This document shows, piece after piece, positions 19,986 to 28,496 of a DNA stretch of 64,000 bases. A program made the translations under genes and the position numbers. Numbering within the stretch: position 1 is the first letter of the stretch; every line of letters begins with the position of its first letter. This DNA is from Woeseia oceani. GTDB taxonomy: Bacteria > Pseudomonadota > Gammaproteobacteria > Steroidobacterales > Woeseiaceae. The stretch is taken from NCBI RefSeq assembly GCF_001677435.1, contig NZ_CP016268.1, positions 248,001 to 312,000 on the forward strand, read 5' to 3'. Under the pieces are notes generated by a model. That model had not been told where the DNA came from, did no database searches, and saw only the letters and a list, made by a program, of their open reading frames with translations.

Positions 19986-20273
19986 ATGGACCAGCGCGAG
20001 TTCCTGATTCCCCGCTACCTCGATGCACCGCCGATGGCGCTGTTCATCGAGGCGGACACGGCAGCCGTTGCCTTTGGCTTCGTATTCATCGGCTTCTTCT
20101 TCAAACAACTCCTCATCTGCACCGTCGCCGGCATCGTACTCGCGCGATTGTACGCGCGCTCGAAAGCCGATGGCGGGCGCGGCACGATTATGCGATTTCT
20201 CTACTGGTACACGCCCTCGCGCCTGTTTGTGAAATCGCGTGTTGCAAGTTTTGAGCGCTACTTTCTGGGCTGA
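19986..20273 (+). CDS. traL: Type IV conjugative transfer protein TraL
   Basis: 95 aa. The F-type TraL pattern is visible: IPRYLDAPPMALFIEADTAA at the start, one or two membrane segments (FGFVFIGFFFKQLLICTVAG) and RFLYWYTPSRLFVKSRVASFERYFLG at the end. TraL is an inner-membrane component of the mating channel, equivalent to VirB3. traE follows after three bases. Confidence 0.9.
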   Translation: MDQREFLIPRYLDAPPMALFIEADTAAVAFGFVFIGFFFKQLLICTVAGIVLARLYARSKADGGRGTIMRFLYWYTPSRLFVKSRVASFERYFLG

Positions 20274-20276
20274 ACC

Positions 20277-20870
20277 ATGAACAAGAACGTGTACGACTCC
20301 CGGCTGCAGAATGCCAACCGAATCGTTCGGACGGCGATGCTCGTGTGTGGATTTCTGGCAATAGGCAACGTGGTGTTGTGCGGGGTGGTGTGGAAAACAC
20401 TGGGTACGCAGCGCGAAGTGCTGTTAATACCCGATATCAAGGGCCCCATCAGTTTCGACGGCGGCGGTCGCTACAACGAAGAGTATTTGAGTCAGATGGC
20501 GACATGGTTTGCGCAACTGACACTCACTTATCACCCGTCGAGCTACGACTACCAGGTCAACGAGCTCCTGAAATATGCCGATCCGTCGGTTTACGGGTCT
20601 CTCAAGGCGCAACTCCTGGCCGACAAGGAGACCCTGGATCGGCGGAAATACAGTTCGGTGTTCTACCCCGACGGCGTCGAGGTGCAAAACGGTGTCGTCG
20701 GCATCCGCGGTCGATTGCAGACCTTTGTTGGCTCCAAGCAGATTGATGATCGACCGGCTGCCTGGCGGGTGCGTTTTACTCGGCTGTCAACCGGGCGCAT
20801 TGCCGTTCGCGAACTCAAGGAGACGGACTATGACAATCCGCTGGGTATTGTTGCTGCTGCTTCCCGTTAG
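20277..20870 (+). CDS. traE: Type IV conjugative transfer protein TraE
   Basis: 197 aa. There is one N-terminal membrane helix (AMLVCGFLAIGNVVLCGVVW), then a periplasmic domain with [37 protein letters not shown], and YSSVFYPDGVEVQNG, all typical of TraE of F-type systems. It is the VirB8-like inner-membrane scaffold of the channel. The C-terminus overlaps traK by 41 bp. Confidence 0.9.
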   Translation: MNKNVYDSRLQNANRIVRTAMLVCGFLAIGNVVLCGVVWKTLGTQREVLLIPDIKGPISFDGGGRYNEEYLSQMATWFAQLTLTYHPSSYDYQVNELLKYADPSVYGSLKAQLLADKETLDRRKYSSVFYPDGVEVQNGVVGIRGRLQTFVGSKQIDDRPAAWRVRFTRLSTGRIAVRELKETDYDNPLGIVAAASR

Positions 20871-21564
20871 TACCGCGTTCGCCGGCCAGACGCTCGAGGT
20901 GGAACCGGGCGGCACCTATCAGGTGCGCGCGGCGGCCAATGACCTGACCTCGATCGGCATGGCCGACAACCTGCGATTGCAGGCGGTCTTTGGCATGGAG
21001 AGCCTGGTCACGATTTCCAAGGACGAGGCCTTTGGCCGCGTGATCATCAAGCCCGTCAGCGGGCAGGCGTTCACGTTGATCGTCACCGACGAGAACGGCG
21101 ATTCGTATTCGCTCGAAGTGACCCCCGTCGCCGGTCCCGGCGAAGTGATCACGCTCAAACGCAAAAGTCACCGCATGAACGAAGCGCTCCTGAAGGCCGA
21201 GCGCGACTTGCCGTTTACCCGCCGATTGAAGCGCACGCTCAAACAAGTGGCCCAGGGCCAGGTGCCCGCCGGCTACGAGTTGAAGCGCCGCGACGTCACG
21301 GTGCCACTGTGGGTGGAAGCCGACATTCGGTTGGTGGCCGTGTACAGGGGTGCCATGACGATCGAGCACTACGTGCTCCAGAACGTCAGCGGCTCGGACA
21401 TGCGCTTGGACGAGCGAGAATTCCGCACTCTCGGCAGCGTGCGCTCGGTGGCGATACGCCGTCACCATTTGCCGCCCGAAGCCGACACGGACGTCTACAT
21501 CGTCCGCGACGCCGGTGTCGGCGATGCCGGTAGCTTGCGTGGGGAATCTCGTGAGCGCACCTGA
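20830..21564 (+). CDS. traK: Type-F conjugative transfer protein TraK
   Basis: 244 aa with a signal peptide (WVLLLLLPVSTAFAGQ). TraK is the periplasmic secretin-like partner (VirB9 equivalent) that forms the outer ring of the core complex with TraB and TraV. Family marks are LQAVFGMESLVTISKDEAFGRVIIKP, the long linker of charged residues, and the C-terminal YVLQNVSGSDMRLDEREF. The ATG at 20830 follows GGAG and starts the signal peptide; the longer open frame upstream overlaps traE out of phase. Confidence 0.88.
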   Translation: MTIRWVLLLLLPVSTAFAGQTLEVEPGGTYQVRAAANDLTSIGMADNLRLQAVFGMESLVTISKDEAFGRVIIKPVSGQAFTLIVTDENGDSYSLEVTPVAGPGEVITLKRKSHRMNEALLKAERDLPFTRRLKRTLKQVAQGQVPAGYELKRRDVTVPLWVEADIRLVAVYRGAMTIEHYVLQNVSGSDMRLDEREFRTLGSVRSVAIRRHHLPPEADTDVYIVRDAGVGDAGSLRGESRERT

Positions 21565-22753
21565 ATTCACCACCAGTGAGGCGCTCAAGAAGCGCCAGCT
21601 GGTTATCTTCATTGGTGTCGCCGTAATCGTTTGCGGCGCGCTGTTGCTGTTTCTCTATAACAACGCCAAGCGCCAGGCGATACCGCCGCACCAGGCCAAC
21701 GATCGTATCGTGAGCCAGGATTTCAGCACGCCGCGCAGGGTGGTCGACCCGGAAGACGCGTGGATCACCAGCAGTGAAGTGGATCTTGGCGAAATGGCCG
21801 ATCGCCTCAAGGCCTTCGAGCGGGAGAACGAGTTGCTGCGGAACCGCCTCGATCGCCTGGAAACATCCGGGACTCGGGCCTCAACGGCCGTCCAGACTAC
21901 CAACCCCAACCAGCGCAGCGCGAGCGGCTTGTTACCGCCGCTCGGCAAACCGCCACCACCGGTTAAGAGCATCCCGAAGCCCACCGCGGCGGTGCCACCA
22001 TCGGGCGGTGGTACCGGTGTGGCGAGCCTGCAGCCGCCGCAGCCGAAGATTACGCGCGTGGCGTTCGCGAAGGTCAATGACCGCCAGGATGCGCTGGTGC
22101 ATCCGCACATCAATGAAACCCTGCCTGCCGGCACCTTTGTTAACGCGGTGATGCTCAATGGCCTCGCGGCGCCGACCGGCAACCTTGGTCAGCGCAATCC
22201 GCACCCGATCCTGCTGGAACTCGTGGACGCCGGCAATCTGCCGAATCGCTTTTCGCACCGCGTGCGCTCCTGCCGCATCATCGCCGCCGGCCACGGCGAA
22301 CTTTCAGACGAACGGGCCTACATCCGCCTCGAGCGGCTGACCTGCGTGCTGCGCACCGGCGAGGTCATCAGCAAGCAAGCGAAGGGCTACGTCACCGGCG
22401 AGGACGGCAAGAACGGACTCGCGGGACTCCTGGTGACCAAGCAAGGGGCATTTGTGGCCCGCTCGATGCTGGCGGGCGTCTTTTCCGGACTCGGTCGGGC
22501 GATTGGCCAGTCGTACTCGAACGTCTCCACCTCCGCACTGGGGACCGTGGAATCCATCGACCCCGACGATATCGGCAAGGCCGGCGTGGCCGAGGGCGTG
22601 GCCACGGCGACGGAAAAAGTGGCCGACTGGTATCTGGAGCGGGCCGACGAAGTGTTTCCGTTTGTCGAGATCGAGGCGGGCCGCATCGTCACCGTGACCT
22701 TCACCGAAGACATTGCCCTTGAAGCCAACCTTATCGAGAAGTACGTCGAATGA
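21551..22753 (+). CDS. traB: Type IV conjugative transfer protein TraB
   Basis: About 400 aa, VirB10 family. It starts at GTG 21551 (SAPEFTTSEALKKRQ) inside the end of traK. There is one inner-membrane helix (LVIFIGVAVIVCGALLLFLY), a coiled coil (DLGEMADRLKAFERENELLRNRLDRLE), a Pro-rich linker (GKPPPPVKSIPKP), and the beta-barrel domain with TFVNAVMLNGLAAPTG and LVTKQGAFVARSMLAG. TraB spans the cell envelope and links the inner-membrane ATPases to the outer-membrane pore. Confidence 0.92.
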   Translation: MSAPEFTTSEALKKRQLVIFIGVAVIVCGALLLFLYNNAKRQAIPPHQANDRIVSQDFSTPRRVVDPEDAWITSSEVDLGEMADRLKAFERENELLRNRLDRLETSGTRASTAVQTTNPNQRSASGLLPPLGKPPPPVKSIPKPTAAVPPSGGGTGVASLQPPQPKITRVAFAKVNDRQDALVHPHINETLPAGTFVNAVMLNGLAAPTGNLGQRNPHPILLELVDAGNLPNRFSHRVRSCRIIAAGHGELSDERAYIRLERLTCVLRTGEVISKQAKGYVTGEDGKNGLAGLLVTKQGAFVARSMLAGVFSGLGRAIGQSYSNVSTSALGTVESIDPDDIGKAGVAEGVATATEKVADWYLERADEVFPFVEIEAGRIVTVTFTEDIALEANLIEKYVE

Positions 22754-23511
22754 ACACACACAGCCGCGCCGCCCTTCTTTCCTTGCAAGCTCTCCTGCTC
22801 ATCAGTCCGCAGGGGGCCCTGCGCGCAGACGACGCGGCGCAGACCATCGCCAGCGCGATGCCCGGCACCCCGATCAAGAGCACTCTGCCCACGGTCATCG
22901 ACGGGCTCTATGAAGTCGTCGCCGGTGACAATGTCTTGTATGTCGATTCCACCGGGCGCTATCTGGTGATCGGCAGCATCTACGATCTGAAGGAAGACAA
23001 AGACTTGTCCGCTGCCCGGCGCGCACAAGTGAGCCAGACTGGTGAAACCTCGGGCGCGCCACGGCCGAGCTCCGTGATTGACGCCGTGCCGCTGGAGGCG
23101 GCGATCACCGTCGGCACCGGCGATCGCTCGCTCACCGTGATCACGGATCCTGGTTGTGCGTGGTGCCGACGGCTGTGGCTTGAGTCCTTGAATAGTTTGA
23201 GCGGTGTGCGTGTCCATCACCTGCTGCTGAGTCGCACGCCGGAGTCGCTCGGAATCTTGTGCGCCAAGGACCCGGGGGCGGCGCTCGGCCGCGCCTTCGA
23301 GGTATCGGCGACGACCGCAAAAACACCGGTGCCGAGTGCACGGTGCCGTAGCGATGCAGAAGAGAAGATCGCGCGCGTGGCGCGCTTTGCCGAACGCATT
23401 GGCGCCGTCGGCACGCCCGTCCTCATTCGTGATGATGGGGTGATTCACGCAGGCTTTCTGGGTCGCGATGCGCTCATGGACTGGTTGGGAGGCGACACCG
23501 ATGCTTCCTAA
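22750..23511 (+). CDS. DsbC-like periplasmic disulfide isomerase of the transfer operon
   Basis: 253 aa with a signal peptide (LLSLQALLLISPQGALRA). The DsbC N-terminal domain is visible (VIDGLYEVVAGDNVLYVDSTGRYLVIGSIYDLKED), followed by a thioredoxin fold with the active site TDPGCAWCRRLW and the cis-proline region GTPVLIRDDG. In F-like and SXT-like elements such isomerases fold the Cys-rich TraU, TraN and TraH proteins, all of which are present here. It overlaps traB by 4 bp and the next small gene by 11 bp. Confidence 0.88.
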   Translation: MNTHSRAALLSLQALLLISPQGALRADDAAQTIASAMPGTPIKSTLPTVIDGLYEVVAGDNVLYVDSTGRYLVIGSIYDLKEDKDLSAARRAQVSQTGETSGAPRPSSVIDAVPLEAAITVGTGDRSLTVITDPGCAWCRRLWLESLNSLSGVRVHHLLLSRTPESLGILCAKDPGAALGRAFEVSATTAKTPVPSARCRSDAEEKIARVARFAERIGAVGTPVLIRDDGVIHAGFLGRDALMDWLGGDTDAS

Positions 23512-23785
23512 AGCGTGGATCGTCTTGGTCGTCAGCTTGCTGCCAACGCTTGGCGTTGTCAGCAGCGCAGCCGAGGGTGGTGAGGTGCTGCCCATGCGCA
23601 CGAAGGCGCCGCTGGTGTACGAGACGCCGCTCAAAAACGCGGTGATTCTGGAATTTCAGCTGTACGACAACGAGACCTGGTGCTGGCTGTACCTGCGCAA
23701 AGATGCGTGGGATGCGATCCGCGCCAACGGCGGCGAGGTGCCGGCCAATCTCGATATCGGCCGGCTGCAGTGTGAACGACGCTAG
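23501..23785 (+). CDS. Small exported protein in the transfer operon
   Basis: 94 aa with a signal peptide (AWIVLVVSLLPTLGVVSSAA). The mature part contains PLKNAVILEFQLYDNETWCWLYLRKDAW and ends in LQCERR, with two cysteines that could pair. No family was recognised. It lies between the dsbC-like gene and traV, overlapping the former by 11 bp, and GGGAGG precedes the ATG at 23501. Probably an accessory periplasmic protein of the mating apparatus. Confidence 0.7.
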   Translation: MLPKAWIVLVVSLLPTLGVVSSAAEGGEVLPMRTKAPLVYETPLKNAVILEFQLYDNETWCWLYLRKDAWDAIRANGGEVPANLDIGRLQCERR

Positions 23786-23794
23786 GAGAACCCG

Positions 23795-24184
23795 ATGCAA
23801 CGACTGAAAACGACCGGTGCGGCCTGGCTGATGGCGGCGCTCTTGTCTGGCTGCGGCACGCTGCCGGACACCACGCTAGGGCACAAGTGCGGCATTCCCG
23901 ACGGTGTCGGCTGCCTGAGTACCCAGGAAGTTTACAACCGAACGGTGGCCGGCGATCTGCCCGGACTGCAGACGATCGAGGGTGCACCCACACGCGGACG
24001 CGATACCGAACTGCCGATTGCCACGGACGATGCGCCAACGGTGATTCGCACCCGTGCGATGTACGCGCCGCCCGAGGAGCTGCGCATCTGGGTGAATCAG
24101 TGGCGCGATGTCGACGGCGATCTGCACGACGATGCCTTCATCTACGTGGTGGTCGGCGAAGGCCAGTGGCTGGTGAGGGATTGA
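23795..24184 (+). CDS. traV: Conjugation lipoprotein TraV
   Basis: 129 aa with lipobox LLSGC and a second Cys pair (HKCGIPDGVGCLSTQEVY), followed by YAPPEELRIWVNQWRDVDGDLHDDAFIYVVV. These are standard for TraV, the VirB7-like lipoprotein that anchors the TraK/TraB ring in the outer membrane. It is placed directly before traC as in other MPF-F systems. Confidence 0.88.
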   Translation: MQRLKTTGAAWLMAALLSGCGTLPDTTLGHKCGIPDGVGCLSTQEVYNRTVAGDLPGLQTIEGAPTRGRDTELPIATDDAPTVIRTRAMYAPPEELRIWVNQWRDVDGDLHDDAFIYVVVGEGQWLVRD

Positions 24185-24187
24185 GGT

Positions 24188-26812
24188 ATGCCTGCAGCGC
24201 TGTCAGAGCCGTTCGGCAAGTTCAAAGAGTTTCTGTCGCAGCACATCTTTGACAACGAACCCGCGGCCAAACGCGAGCATGGCGCGGAGCCGCCGACGCG
24301 CGCCGCATGGCAGGCGTTACTGGCCTCGACGCGGTTCTCGACCACGCTGCCGTACGAGTATTTCGATGAGGTACAGGACTTTTTTTACAACGACGATGCA
24401 TTTGGCTTCATGCTCGAAGTGACACCGGCCACCAGCTTAAGCGAAGAAAACATCCGCGTATTCGCCGGCATCCTCGGTAACAATGTCGCGCCGGAGACCA
24501 ACCTGCAGTTTTTGCTGTATGCCTCCCCTGACGTGTATCCGGGCCTCAACCGCTGGTACAAGCAGCGCGCGTCCATCGCCGCCCGCGCGCGTCGCGAGCA
24601 AGGCGAAGGCGCCGATCAACACGGCATCTACGAAGAATTGGCACGGCGCCGGGTGGAGTACCTCGCCGGCGGCGTGTGGCAATCGTTTTTCAGTGACGAA
24701 TCCATGGTCGTGCGCGACTACCGCGTGTTTGTTTGCGCACAACGGCCGTTGCCGGAAAGTGGCCGACCGCGCGAGTCGGATATCGAGCAGCTTGATCGGC
24801 TTCGCAGCGGACTTACGGGCACCTATCAATCCCTCGGTCTGCAGACCCAACGCGTGAGGCCTGAGGCTTTCATCAATCTGCTCGATACGATCTTGAATCC
24901 GAGGAAGCTCCGTACCGAGCGACTGCGCTGGCAGGAGGATCTGGAACTTCGGGAACAGGTGTTGGATGCCGATACGTCCGTGTTCGTCGGTGCCAAGGGT
25001 CTGTTGTTCGAGAACGGCGATGAGGCGCGCGACGTGCGCTGCTTTACGGTGCGCGAGTACCCGCAAGCCTGGGCCGGCTGGCTGGCCGCCGATTTGATCG
25101 GCGATTTCATGAACAACAACCGCCGCATCAGTTGTCCGTTCCTGACCACGGTCACGGTGCATTTCCCCGATCAGGTGCAGGCCTCGGCAACGGCGAAAAC
25201 CAAATCGATGCGCGCAACGCAAATGGCGGACAGTGATGCCGGCAAACACGTGCCGAGCTGGGCCGACAAAAAGCGCGAGTGGCAATTCGTGGCGCAAAAG
25301 CTCGAGCAAGGTCACACGCTCGCCCGAGTCAACTATCAGACTATTCTGTTTGCGCCGAAGGGTCGCGGCAACGAGTGCGAACAGGAACTGCTGGGCGTCT
25401 ACAGCAACGCCGGCTGGCACTTAAGCAAAGAAACCAACATCTCGATGCCGGCATTCATGTCGGCGCTGCCACTGGCGGCCGGCCCCCGCCTGGTCAAAGA
25501 GGCCGAGACGCTGATTCGCTGGCGTTCTCTGCTGACCTGGACGGCGGCCAATATCGCGCCAATGCTCGCCGAGTGGAAGGGCGACGGCTCGCCGCTGTTG
25601 CAGTTGATCGGCCGGCGCGGCCAGCTGATTGCCGTGGACCCGTGGCAGAACAAAGCCGGCAATTACAACATTGCCGTGAGCGCCGCTTCGGGCGCTGGCA
25701 AGAGCGTGTTTACCGAAGAGCTGATCACCAGTGTGCTCGGCGTGGGCGGTCGGGCGTGGGTGTTCGATCGCGGGCGTTCCTACGAGCATCTCTGCCACCT
25801 GCTCGACGGCCAGTTCATCGAATTCAGTCCCAAGAGCGATATCTGTCTCAACCCGTTTACCAACATCAAGAACTGGTCCGGCATCCCGGATGCTGAGTTG
25901 CCGTTAAGTGATGACGAGCAACGCGCTCGCGATCGCGCTGGCGCCGAAGGCGTGATGCTGAAGTACGTCGTCGCCCAGATGGTGAATCCCGATGCGAGCC
26001 CGGATCAGATGACCATGGGCTGGATCGAACGCGCCTTGAACACGGTGTGGCACGAACGCGGCACCGACGGCGACGTGACCGCGGTGCGTGATGTGCTGGC
26101 CGCCTCCAGCGATCAACGTCAGCGAGACCTGGCCGACTCCCTGTATCCCTACACCAAAGACGGCTTCTTCGGGCGCTATTTCAACGGCCCGGCGAACCTC
26201 GATCTCAACCGGGATTTCGTGGTGCTCGAGACCCAGGAACTCGATTCGCGTCCCGAGTTGCAGTCCGTCGTCGTCTTGTTGCTGATGTTGAAGATCACGC
26301 AATCGATGTATCTGGGAGAACGTGCGCGCCGCAAGCTGTGCGTGATTGACGAGGCCTGGAAGCTGATGGGCCGGGGCAATGCCGGGCAGTTCATCGAGGA
26401 AGGCTATCGCACCGCGCGCAAGTTCGAAGGCGCGTTCATGACCGTGACGCAACGGGTCAATGACTACTACAAGTCGGGTACCGCGCAAGCCGCACTCGAT
26501 AACGCCGACTATTTGTATTTGTTGCGCCAGAAGAAAGAATCGATCAGGCAGCTGATCGAATCCAAGCGCCTGCCCACGGGTGAGGAAAGCGAGGCCCTGC
26601 TGGCCTCCATCAGCACGCGCCAGGGCTTGTACTCGGAGGTGGCGGTGGTTGGCCCGGAGGGTGTCGGGGTCGGCCGACTGGTGCTGGATCCGTTCACCGA
26701 AAAGCTCTACTCGTCCAAGGGCGTCGAGTACGAGGCGATTCAGCGGGCGCTACGCAGCGGGCAATCGCTCACCGAGGCGGTCAGCGACCTCGCGGCGGGT
26801 GCGAGGCGATGA
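24188..26812 (+). CDS. traC: Conjugation ATPase TraC (VirB4 family)
   Basis: 874 aa. The N-terminal TraC/F-IV domain has PYEYFDEVQDFFYNDDAFGFMLEV. The C-terminal P-loop ATPase carries the Walker A SAASGAGKSVFTEEL (about residue 500), GGRAWVFDRGRSYEHLCHLL, the Walker B LCVIDEAWKLMGRG (about 716), and YRTARKFEGAFMTVTQ. This cytoplasmic, membrane-associated ATPase powers pilus assembly and transfer. It follows traV closely and overlaps trbI by 4 bp. The length is normal for the family. Confidence 0.95.
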   Translation: MPAALSEPFGKFKEFLSQHIFDNEPAAKREHGAEPPTRAAWQALLASTRFSTTLPYEYFDEVQDFFYNDDAFGFMLEVTPATSLSEENIRVFAGILGNNVAPETNLQFLLYASPDVYPGLNRWYKQRASIAARARREQGEGADQHGIYEELARRRVEYLAGGVWQSFFSDESMVVRDYRVFVCAQRPLPESGRPRESDIEQLDRLRSGLTGTYQSLGLQTQRVRPEAFINLLDTILNPRKLRTERLRWQEDLELREQVLDADTSVFVGAKGLLFENGDEARDVRCFTVREYPQAWAGWLAADLIGDFMNNNRRISCPFLTTVTVHFPDQVQASATAKTKSMRATQMADSDAGKHVPSWADKKREWQFVAQKLEQGHTLARVNYQTILFAPKGRGNECEQELLGVYSNAGWHLSKETNISMPAFMSALPLAAGPRLVKEAETLIRWRSLLTWTAANIAPMLAEWKGDGSPLLQLIGRRGQLIAVDPWQNKAGNYNIAVSAASGAGKSVFTEELITSVLGVGGRAWVFDRGRSYEHLCHLLDGQFIEFSPKSDICLNPFTNIKNWSGIPDAELPLSDDEQRARDRAGAEGVMLKYVVAQMVNPDASPDQMTMGWIERALNTVWHERGTDGDVTAVRDVLAASSDQRQRDLADSLYPYTKDGFFGRYFNGPANLDLNRDFVVLETQELDSRPELQSVVVLLLMLKITQSMYLGERARRKLCVIDEAWKLMGRGNAGQFIEEGYRTARKFEGAFMTVTQRVNDYYKSGTAQAALDNADYLYLLRQKKESIRQLIESKRLPTGEESEALLASISTRQGLYSEVAVVGPEGVGVGRLVLDPFTEKLYSSKGVEYEAIQRALRSGQSLTEAVSDLAAGARR

Positions 26813-27198
26813 CGCACGAGTCAGAAAAACGGGCAGCGCATGCCCGATCCGGATTCCGAAGCCATTGTCTGGTCGGCATTGTGAGCGGCGCCGTCGCGGC
26901 GCTCGCGGTCCTGGCCGGGCAGTCGCTCTTGGCACCGCCACCGCTGCGGGTGGCCACCGTCGACATCAATTCCCTGGTGCTCGGCGAAATCGAGCGCCTG
27001 CAGCAACGCGGCATGGACCCGGCCCGGGCCGAGGCCTACGCGCAGCTCTGGGGTCCGCTGCTCGATAAATCGGTGCGGGGAATCGCCGATGACTACGGCG
27101 TGGTGCTGCTGGCGAGCCCGGCGGTCGCGGCCGGCGCACCGGATCTGACCAACGTCCTGAAGGAGCGACTCGATCGTGATCTCGATGCCTTTCCCTAA
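26809..27198 (+). CDS. trbI: F-type conjugation protein TrbI
   Basis: 129 aa with one membrane helix (CLVGIVSGAVAALAVLAG) and a C-terminal domain whose SPAVAAGAPDLTN closely recalls the SPAVVQGAPDIS stretch of F-plasmid TrbI. TrbI influences pilus length and retraction. It overlaps traC (ATGA) and the next gene by 23 bp. Confidence 0.8.
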   Translation: MTHESEKRAAHARSGFRSHCLVGIVSGAVAALAVLAGQSLLAPPPLRVATVDINSLVLGEIERLQQRGMDPARAEAYAQLWGPLLDKSVRGIADDYGVVLLASPAVAAGAPDLTNVLKERLDRDLDAFP

Positions 27199-27691
27199 AT
27201 CTCACACTGCATTCCGGCTCACCGCGGTGTTGCTGCTGCCAATGCTGGTGTTGCTAATCGCCGATCGACTCATCGCGCCGCATTATCGACTGGCGGTGAA
27301 TGAAAGCGACAGCCTGCCCGGTACCGTGTTCTTGGTGAAGACCGGCGTCTTGCCGCGTTGCGGCCCAGTGATGGGCGAGCACGTGCAGATTCAGATGCGG
27401 CGTGATGCCCGCTGGTATTCGGGGATGCGTCTGCTCAAAGTCGCGAAAGGCTGCCCGGGCGACCGGATCCGACTTGAGGGCCGCAAGGTGTACGTCAATG
27501 ACTGGTTCGCAGGCGAGGCGTTGCCAATGCTCGAAGACGGTACGCCCATGGCCATGGTGTCGGCCGGCGTCATCCCCGAGGGCCGCTACTATTTGTGGGC
27601 CTCGCACCCGTCGAGCTTTGACTCCCGCTACGCCGAGTTCAGCCTGATTGCCGATCAGCAGATCATCGGTACGGCAACGCGGATCTTCTGA
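27176..27691 (+). CDS. S26-family conjugation signal peptidase (TraF/TrhF-like)
   Basis: 171 aa starting at GTG. There is one N-terminal helix (LTAVLLLPMLVLLIADRLIA). The catalytic serine is probably the one in NESDSLPGTVF and the general-base lysine the one in LLKVAKGCPGDRI, the S26 serine/lysine dyad. It ends with GRYYLWASHPSSFDSRY. Such peptidases process the pilin in RP4- and SXT-like systems, which fits the traA product at 19541. It shares one base with traW. Confidence 0.88.
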   Translation: MISMPFPKSHTAFRLTAVLLLPMLVLLIADRLIAPHYRLAVNESDSLPGTVFLVKTGVLPRCGPVMGEHVQIQMRRDARWYSGMRLLKVAKGCPGDRIRLEGRKVYVNDWFAGEALPMLEDGTPMAMVSAGVIPEGRYYLWASHPSSFDSRYAEFSLIADQQIIGTATRIF

Positions 27692-28323
27692 TGAAACGGG
27701 TCCTCACACTGTCGTTGGTACTGGGCATGCTCAGCTTAAGCCTTGCAGCTGCCGAGGATCTCGGCACGGTGGGCAAGACCTATGAGATCGCGGAAACCGA
27801 TCTCATCGCGCACATTCACTCGGAACTGGCCGCCATGCGCGACGACGGCCGCCTGGCCGAACAGCAACAGCAGATGAAAAAGCGCGCGCAAGCAACTGTT
27901 GCGCGGCCGCCCGGTCGTCACTTGCCGCGCGCGACGGAACCGCGCGTCTATCACTACGATCCCAGCGTGACGACGGACTATGACGTCATCGATCACCTCG
28001 GCAACGTCATCTATCGTGCCGGCACGACGGTCAATCCGCTCGAGTACACCACACTCGCAACGCCCATCGTGTTTTTCGACGGCGACGATGCCGTGCAAGC
28101 CCGCTGGGTGCGCGAAACTTTAGGCGACGCGCCGGATCGCTACGTGCCACTGATGACCAACGGCCCGGTGGTTGAACTCATGCAGCAATGGAACGTGCGC
28201 TTGTACTTCGATCAGCACGGCCGTTACGCCGAACAGCTCGGCGTGACAGCGCTACCCGCGGTGGTTCGGCAAGAGGGTTTGTTGCTGCGCATTGATGAGA
28301 TCGCCCTGGAGACGAGCGGATGA
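27691..28323 (+). CDS. traW: Type-F conjugative transfer protein TraW
   Basis: 210 aa with a signal peptide (LSLVLGMLSLSLAAAEDLG) and the TraW opening GTVGKTYEIAETDLIAHI, then NPLEYTTLATPIVFFDGDD and the C-terminal LYFDQHGRYAEQLGVTALPAVVRQEG. Periplasmic factor for pilus assembly, acting with TraU and TrbC. It overlaps the small downstream gene by 4 bp. Confidence 0.92.
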   Translation: MKRVLTLSLVLGMLSLSLAAAEDLGTVGKTYEIAETDLIAHIHSELAAMRDDGRLAEQQQQMKKRAQATVARPPGRHLPRATEPRVYHYDPSVTTDYDVIDHLGNVIYRAGTTVNPLEYTTLATPIVFFDGDDAVQARWVRETLGDAPDRYVPLMTNGPVVELMQQWNVRLYFDQHGRYAEQLGVTALPAVVRQEGLLLRIDEIALETSG

Positions 28324-28496
28324 CGTTGCCAACGACGCAACAGGTCTGGCACGCGATTCGGCAATTGACGCTGGCGTCCGCGGCGCTCTCAGTCGTCGCC
28401 GCGGCGTATTGGTTTCCCGAGGCGCGGCTGCCGGTCGTGGTTTGGCTCTTGACCGTCGCCGTGGTGTGGCGGCGGTCGCCAGGGGAAAACGGATGA
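28320..28496 (+). CDS. Small membrane protein between traW and traU
   Basis: 58 aa, starting at ATG overlapping the traW stop and ending 4 bp into traU. The sequence is almost one hydrophobic block in two helices (LTLASAALSVVAAAYWF and LPVVVWLLTVAVVWRR) with a short charged tail. The tight overlaps with both neighbours support real translation. No family was recognised, and F itself has nothing at this place. Confidence 0.6.
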   Translation: MTLPTTQQVWHAIRQLTLASAALSVVAAAYWFPEARLPVVVWLLTVAVVWRRSPGENG

